Source: Lewinellaceae bacterium (GTDB taxonomy: Bacteria > Bacteroidota > Bacteroidia > Chitinophagales > Saprospiraceae). Taken from it: 64,000 nt of DNA. The stretch is from positions 744,001 through 808,000 of the forward strand of contig JACJYR010000003.1 of the NCBI GenBank assembly GCA_020636005.1, written 5' to 3'. Position 1 is the first letter of the stretch, and every line of letters begins with the position of its first letter. Shown one piece after another: positions 59,290-64,000 of the stretch. The notes beneath the pieces were generated by a model. That model did not search any database. It saw only the letters and a program-made list of their open reading frames with translations, and was not told the DNA's origin. The position numbers and the translations under genes were made by a program.

Positions 59290-61683
59290 ATGCGACTGGA
59301 GCCTAAAGACCTCTACGAAAAACTTGAATTTGATAAAATAAGCGCCCTGCTGGAAAAGGAATGCCTGGGCGAACTTGGAAAAAAGGCCGTCAAACAACTG
59401 CCCTTCCTTATTGACAAAAAGCAGATCGAATTGCAGCTCAAGGAGGTATATGAGTATAAACTAAGCCTCTCCAACAGCGACCGCTTTCCCCTCGCCACCT
59501 ATGAAGACCTCGCCGAAGACCTGAAAATGCTGGATATTGAGGACTATGTGCTGTCGGAAGAAGGCTTTCGCCGCATCAATGCCGTGCTGGTCGTCATGGG
59601 CGATGTATTCAAGTTTTTTACCCCGGAAAGGCAGAAGATATACCCTACCCTCTTCGACATTCTACGGCCAGTGACTTTTGACAAAGCCCTGGCAGAGGCC
59701 ATCGGGAAAGTGTTCGACGAAGAAGGCGGCATACGCCCGGACGCATCGCCGGAACTGCAGCGCATCCGCCGCCAGATTGGCAACAAAGAACGGGAACTCG
59801 ACAAAGTGTTCCGCAGCCTCATCAACACCTACCGCAGCAACGGCTGGCTGACCGATAACGTGGAAAGTATCCGCAACAACCGCCGGGTGTTCAGTGTGCC
59901 ATCAGAGCACAAGCGTAAAATCCGGGGTATCATCCACGACGAAAGCGCCACAGGGCGCACCGCCTTCATCGAACCGGAGCCGGTCATCGAAATCAACAAC
60001 GACATCTTCGACCTGCAACAAGACGAGCGGCGTGAAATCTGGCGCATCCTCAAAGAACTGAGCGCCACCCTGCGGCCTTATACCCCATCCATGCGGCAGT
60101 ACCTCCAATTGCTCACCCGCTTCGACGTGATCATGGCCAAGGCAAGGCTGGCCTACATGATGAACGCCCAAATGCCCAAAATAAAAAAAGGGCCTCACCT
60201 CGGCACAGAGATGGGCCGTCACCCGCTGTTGTATTTGAAAAACATCAACCTTGGCAGGGAGACCGTGCCGTTCGATCTGCAATTATTTGGCGACAACCGC
60301 ATCGTTGTGCTTTCGGGTCCAAATGCTGGGGGGAAATCCATTTTGATGAAATCTGTTGGGCTATTGCAACTTATGATGCAATCCGGCATGCTCGTGCCGA
60401 TGGACGAAATTTCCGAAATGGGCATTTTTGAAAACATCTTCGCCGATATTGGCGACCAGCAATCTATTGAAGACGACCTTTCCACCTACTCTGGCCGCCT
60501 GGTGAATATGCGCAACCTGCTCGAATTTGCCGATGGAAAAACACTGGTGCTGATCGACGAATTCGGCTCCGGTACCGACCCGAAAATGGGGGGCGCCATT
60601 GCGGAAGCGATTTTAAAAGAACTCAACGAACGCAAGGTTTATGGCGTCATCACCACGCATTATTCCAACCTGAAAATGTTTGCCTTTAAAAACAAGGGCA
60701 TCGTGAACGGCTCCATGCTTTTTGATCAGGAGCACCTGGCCCCGACCTATATGTTCAAGGTGGGCCGGCCCGGCAGTTCTTATGCTTTTGAGATCGGGCA
60801 AAAAAGTGGCCTTAGCCCCCGAGTGCTGAACTATGCCCGCCAACGTACCGGTAAAAATGAAATGGCCGTGGACGAACTGCTCATTGACCTGCAAAGGGAA
60901 AAAAAGGAAGTGGAGGACAAGCTCGCCACTATGACCGAGCGGGAAAAACAGCTTGAAAAACTCATCAAAAACTACGAGGAACTGCAACGTGACCTCGAAT
61001 ACCGCCGCAAGAAATTCAAGCTGGAAGCCAAAGAGCAAGCCCTCCAGGAGGTAGCCCGTGACAACAAAGAACTCGAACGCCTGGTGCGGGAAATCCGTGA
61101 AGAGCAAAACCTCGAAAAAGCAAAGCAACTCGTAGAACAGCAACGGGAAGAACGAAAGAAGGCAGAGGAAACCGTCATGGCATTGCAAAAAGAAGTGTAT
61201 GAAACCCCTGCCGTTCAACATTGGGAAGCCAAAAAAGGCAGTATCCAGCCCGGCGACTTTGTCAAAATGCGCAGCGGCGGCGCAACCGGCACCGTCGAAT
61301 CGGTCGGGAAAAACAGCGCTATCGTCATCATCGGCCAGATGCGCATGACCGTTAAATTGCGTGACCTTGAACAGGCCCGAGAGCCGATGGATGTGCGCAA
61401 CACCAGCAGCATACAAAGCGACACCGTTTCCCAAAACGCTGGTTTTGACAACAACCTTGATATTCGGGGCATGACACCCCAGGACGCCCTGAAAGTAGTC
61501 GAGGATTTCGTGGACAGGGCATTGATGACCAGCGCCAACCAACTGCGCATAGTACACGGAAAAGGCATGGGCGTACTGCGCAACACCGTGCGGGAAAAGC
61601 TACGGGAGTACCGGAATTTGAAGCAGGTTTACCACCCAGCAAACGATGAAGGGGGGGACGGCGTGACCTTGGTTGAGCTTTAA
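59290..61683 (+). CDS. mutS2: MutS2 family ATPase/endonuclease
   Basis: A 797-residue protein. Helical core domains occupy residues 1-330; the ATPase has Walker A GPNAGGKS (about 345-352), Walker B VLIDEFGSGTDP and the His switch TTHYSNLK. A charged coiled coil (about 510-640) leads to a KOW-like linker and the C-terminal Smr nuclease domain (LDIRGMTPQDALKVVEDFVD, then RIVHGKGMGVL). MutS2 suppresses recombination and rescues collided ribosomes in species tested. Length is normal. A small membrane-protein gene follows within 11 nt. Confidence 0.94.
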   Translation: MRLEPKDLYEKLEFDKISALLEKECLGELGKKAVKQLPFLIDKKQIELQLKEVYEYKLSLSNSDRFPLATYEDLAEDLKMLDIEDYVLSEEGFRRINAVLVVMGDVFKFFTPERQKIYPTLFDILRPVTFDKALAEAIGKVFDEEGGIRPDASPELQRIRRQIGNKERELDKVFRSLINTYRSNGWLTDNVESIRNNRRVFSVPSEHKRKIRGIIHDESATGRTAFIEPEPVIEINNDIFDLQQDERREIWRILKELSATLRPYTPSMRQYLQLLTRFDVIMAKARLAYMMNAQMPKIKKGPHLGTEMGRHPLLYLKNINLGRETVPFDLQLFGDNRIVVLSGPNAGGKSILMKSVGLLQLMMQSGMLVPMDEISEMGIFENIFADIGDQQSIEDDLSTYSGRLVNMRNLLEFADGKTLVLIDEFGSGTDPKMGGAIAEAILKELNERKVYGVITTHYSNLKMFAFKNKGIVNGSMLFDQEHLAPTYMFKVGRPGSSYAFEIGQKSGLSPRVLNYARQRTGKNEMAVDELLIDLQREKKEVEDKLATMTEREKQLEKLIKNYEELQRDLEYRRKKFKLEAKEQALQEVARDNKELERLVREIREEQNLEKAKQLVEQQREERKKAEETVMALQKEVYETPAVQHWEAKKGSIQPGDFVKMRSGGATGTVESVGKNSAIVIIGQMRMTVKLRDLEQAREPMDVRNTSSIQSDTVSQNAGFDNNLDIRGMTPQDALKVVEDFVDRALMTSANQLRIVHGKGMGVLRNTVREKLREYRNLKQVYHPANDEGGDGVTLVEL

Positions 61684-61693
61684 ACAATTCAAT

Positions 61694-62470
61694 ATGTTTT
61701 TCAAAAACAACTTCCCCACCGGCAAATACAGCGAGCTCGACCCGAAACACATCCTGTCCACTTTGGACAAACTGCGCCAACGCATTGACCTACGCTTCCC
61801 AGGTTCTGGTTTGGGAAAATTGGCAGGGGAAATGAATGAAGTCGCCTTTGTTATCGTAGATTTAGTGATAAAACTCTCCAGGCCATTGTGGTCTATCCGT
61901 TTCCTCACTTTCATTGCCATTGGATTGTTGATTGGCCTGTCCGTTTGGCTTTGCACCATCACCGTACGCTACATACCCGCCGGTGAATCTGGCCTGATGG
62001 AAATATTACAAGGGGCAGAGAGCGCCATCAACGAAGTCATTTTCCTAACGTTGGCCATCCTCTTTTTCGCCACCCTGGAAAACCGCATCAAACGCAAAAC
62101 TGCCCTCGATTCCCTGCACCGCCTCCGTTCCCTTGCCCACGTGGTGGACATGCACCAACTTACCAAAGATCCCGCCTACCTCTTGGAAAATGGCATCGAC
62201 AGCCACTTCTCTGAAAAGCGGAAAATGACACCCGTGGAACTCACCCGCTACCTCGATTATTGCACCGAACTGCTCGCCATCAACTCCAAACTCGCCGCCC
62301 TGCATGTGCAACACCTGCAAGACAGCGAAGTGCTGAACACCGTGAACGAAGTGGAGATGCTGTCGCACGAATTGTCCAACAAAATATGGCAGAAAATCAT
62401 GATGCTGGATGTGGTGATAACAAGCGATGAAAAGGGGGCTGAGACAAAAGATGTGGGAACAAAGGCTTGA
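61694..62470 (+). CDS. Two-helix membrane protein of unknown function
   Basis: I chose ATG 61694 (258 residues); the frame could open at a TTG inside mutS2. Two helices (about residues 66-90 and 111-130) surround a short periplasmic loop. The C-terminal cytosolic half is helical, with HRLRSLAHVVDMHQLTKDPA and CTELLAINSKLAALHVQHLQ. No family is recognised. It is probably co-transcribed with mutS2. Confidence 0.65.
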   Translation: MFFKNNFPTGKYSELDPKHILSTLDKLRQRIDLRFPGSGLGKLAGEMNEVAFVIVDLVIKLSRPLWSIRFLTFIAIGLLIGLSVWLCTITVRYIPAGESGLMEILQGAESAINEVIFLTLAILFFATLENRIKRKTALDSLHRLRSLAHVVDMHQLTKDPAYLLENGIDSHFSEKRKMTPVELTRYLDYCTELLAINSKLAALHVQHLQDSEVLNTVNEVEMLSHELSNKIWQKIMMLDVVITSDEKGAETKDVGTKA

Positions 62471-62497
62471 CCGGGCAAGCAATCTATTGCCAAAATA

Positions 62498-62602
62498 TTA
62501 TAGATAGTCACATTAAAAATTGATTGGGACAAAATCCTAAGTCTCTGATTTTCAACAAAATGACTTCAATGACCAATGACTTTTAATGACGATTGTCTAT
62601 AA
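62498..62602 (-). mobile_element. MITE-like element, copy B
   Basis: The reverse complement of this 105-bp stretch matches copy A at 16022-16142, with the same TTATAGAYAATC and GACTATCTATAA ends, but fewer copies of the GTCATTGGTCATTAAA word. Shared core words include CTTAGGATTTTG and CAATTTTTAATGTGAC. It stands between two convergent genes and encodes nothing. Confidence 0.7.
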
Positions 62603-62651
62603 TAGCTTCTTCGGGCAGAAATGGTCGTTTCAATTGCCCAGATCCCGGCAT

Positions 62652-63320
62652 TTACTTCAGCATATTGAGCAATGCCTTCCGGTTTTCTTTTTTGTCAAAA
62701 ATTGCAGCGATTGGAATCGAAAAGCCCTTGACCGCCTGGCTATGGATAGTGCCTTCGCCGGATTTCAGCACGAGGCGGTATGTGCCATTTTCCAGCAGGT
62801 GTTGCTCTACCACCCTTTCATGTGGATCCACTATCCAGTACTCGGCTACACCCTGCAGTTCGTAGTCTTTGTGCTTGGTCACCGTGTCGTGCTCGATGGC
62901 CTTCTGGCTGCTCTTGGACAATACCTCCACCACGAAATCAGGTACGGGGAAAAACAACTGGTTGTCATGAAATAGGGAAGCTTTCTCGTTTCCAAAAAAA
63001 CAGATGTCCGGTTCGTAGTCGTTGCGGGTAAATTTCGTGAGGATTTTTTCCACGCCGACAAATCCGAGGTCGTGTTCTTCTACAAACGTGTCCAGCAACT
63101 TAAGCAAGTATTTTGTCACTGCGTTATGAACTTTCACGACTGGCGAATGGAATATTATCTCCCCATTGACAAACTCCGCCTTGTCGTCCTCGGTGATGAG
63201 GTCGTAAAACGCTTGGCGGCGCTGCTGCTCGTTCTTCAGCCTGTCGTTTGCTGCTTGTACGATGAGCAGTGCTCCTGGCTCAGCCATTATTTTGTCAACG
63301 AGGTTTTTATCGTCAAACAT
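62652..63320 (-). CDS. Uma2 family (DUF820) putative nuclease
   Basis: A 222-residue protein with the PD-(D/E)XK fold of Uma2. The catalytic residues are probably Asp in NDYEPDICFFGNE and the Asp/Glu pair in VPDFVVEVLSKSS; ITEDDKAEFVNGEIIFHSPV forms the N-terminal strand pair. Uma2 proteins are abundant in Cyanobacteria and Bacteroidota; activity is untested for most. It is convergent with the mutS2 operon and flanked by the MITE-like copy. Confidence 0.85.
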   Translation of the reverse strand: MFDDKNLVDKIMAEPGALLIVQAANDRLKNEQQRRQAFYDLITEDDKAEFVNGEIIFHSPVVKVHNAVTKYLLKLLDTFVEEHDLGFVGVEKILTKFTRNDYEPDICFFGNEKASLFHDNQLFFPVPDFVVEVLSKSSQKAIEHDTVTKHKDYELQGVAEYWIVDPHERVVEQHLLENGTYRLVLKSGEGTIHSQAVKGFSIPIAAIFDKKENRKALLNMLK

Positions 63321-63386
63321 GGTTGCAGTGATTTTAGACCAAAAATAATCAAATCATCGTGATTTGGCAAAACCACGCAAGGGAGT

Positions 63387-63776
63387 TCAGTCGAACCGAT
63401 TGCCCTTGAAATTTTCTATCTCCCGCCGTTCCCGCTTGGTGGGGCGGCCTGTGCCACGTTCCCGGTACTCTTTGCCGGACTTGCCAACGAACCAATCGTT
63501 GTATTTACTTAGCTCCTCCTGCGGGGTGATGTTGTCGTAGCATTCCAGGGCGATGGGTGCGCCGACCCGCTTCTCGATGATTTTTTTTACTAAATAATCC
63601 AGGTTAAAACCGTCCTTTTTCACATGCACAATTTGACCTGTTGTGACGGTATCGGAGGCTTTAACTTCATGTTCGCCAATCCTCACCTTGCCCGACTTGC
63701 AGGCATCGGCAGCCAACGTCCTTGATTTAAAAATACGGACGCTCCAAAGCCATTTGTCTATTCTGGTTTTTTCCAT
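63387..63776 (-). CDS. S4-domain RNA-binding protein (Hsp15-like)
   Basis: The start at 63776 gives 129 residues. The S4 domain opens RIDKWLWSVRIFKSRTLAAD and continues ACKSGKVRIGEHEVKASDTV. The C-terminal region is very basic (TGRPTKRERREIENFKGNRF). This is the HslR/Hsp15 arrangement, which in E. coli recycles 50S subunits carrying peptidyl-tRNA. It starts 5 nt after the PPK2 gene ends. Confidence 0.88.
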   Translation of the reverse strand: MEKTRIDKWLWSVRIFKSRTLAADACKSGKVRIGEHEVKASDTVTTGQIVHVKKDGFNLDYLVKKIIEKRVGAPIALECYDNITPQEELSKYNDWFVGKSGKEYRERGTGRPTKRERREIENFKGNRFD

Positions 63777-63781
63777 TTGCC

Positions 63782-64000
63782 CTATTTCGGATATTCCAAA
63801 TTCATCGCCTCCAACGCTTCGCAAACTTTTTTTGAAATGATGTAGTCCCTGTACCACCGTTCATCCACCGGCACGACTGTCCAGGGGATTTTGCTTTCGT
63901 TGATGGCGTATTCATAGCAGCGCATGTATTCGTCCCACGATTCCCTTTCCTTCCAGTCTCCGTCGTTGTGCTTCCAGTGTTTATCAGGTTCATCAATGCG
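63782..64000 (-). CDS. Polyphosphate kinase 2 family protein, C-terminal part
   Basis: The last 72 codons of a gene running off the right edge. It reads RIDEPDKHWKHNDGDWKERE, then WDEYMRCYEYAINESKIPWT and VVPVDERWYRDYIISKKVCE, matching the end of PPK2-family polyphosphate:nucleotide phosphotransferases. Such enzymes use polyphosphate to phosphorylate nucleotides. The catalytic Walker motifs lie outside the window. The S4-domain gene follows within 5 nt. Confidence 0.85.
   Translation of the reverse strand, partial: RIDEPDKHWKHNDGDWKERESWDEYMRCYEYAINESKIPWTVVPVDERWYRDYIISKKVCEALEAMNLEYPK

Overview
The window reads as one contiguous piece of a Bacteroidota chromosome. Supporting signs are a 1.6-kaa secreted protein with SprB-type repeats and a type IX secretion C-terminal domain, many lipoproteins, TAnnTTTG promoter -7 elements with almost no Shine-Dalgarno sites, and a TPR/CHAT protein beside a sigma factor. 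Gene content (secreted adhesin, MbnP/MbnH, respiratory hydrogenase, NDH-2, N-type ATPase) fits an aerobic, H2-oxidising Saprospiria-like bacterium; the family-level guess is inference.

Layout. 1-4000 (minus): a cell-envelope cluster with a DUF6175-like protein, lipoproteins, a CsgG-like protein, a von Willebrand A lipoprotein and a beta-barrel. 4918-11832: a conserved hypothetical, a small secreted protein, a sigma factor with its probable TPR-carrying anti-sigma partner, and a convergent TPR + CHAT-protease locus interrupted by a frameshift. 12033-15921: fructose-1,6-bisphosphatase, an esterase and an ABC exporter half. 16692-21581: the giant SprB-repeat protein. 21671-28700: membrane and lipid genes, a flippase / sulfotransferase / saccharopine-dehydrogenase-like run, and cytidine deaminase. 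28821-36113: a nine-gene N-type F1Fo ATPase operon (atpDCQRBEFAG), with no separate delta gene. 36240-39523: a copper-type cassette of a CNGKC mini-protein, a DACGC barrel, MbnP and MbnH. 41291-52242: a membrane-bound [NiFe] hydrogenase with all six proximal-cluster cysteines of the O2-tolerant type, its b-type cytochrome and protease on the minus strand, and hypA, B, F, C, D, E divergently on the plus strand. 52600-64000: a patatin/barrel protein, a methyltransferase, tRNA-Leu(GAG), NDH-2, MutS2, a Uma2-type nuclease, an S4 protein and a partial PPK2.

How the parts work together. Hydrogenase and NDH-2 would both feed electrons to the respiratory chain. The Hyp proteins and the protease build the NiFe site. 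The N-type ATPase is expected to act as an auxiliary ATP-driven ion pump. MbnP/MbnH suggests periplasmic or surface copper handling, which suits a copper-dependent terminal oxidase (inference).

Non-coding structure is the most unusual aspect. At least ten intergenic gaps, many inside operons, hold long imperfect palindromes built from short repeated words that differ from site to site. One word family is shared between atpA-atpG and hypF-hypC and runs into coding sequence. Two copies of a 105-121 bp MITE-like element with TTATAGATA ends lie 46 kb apart in opposite orientation.
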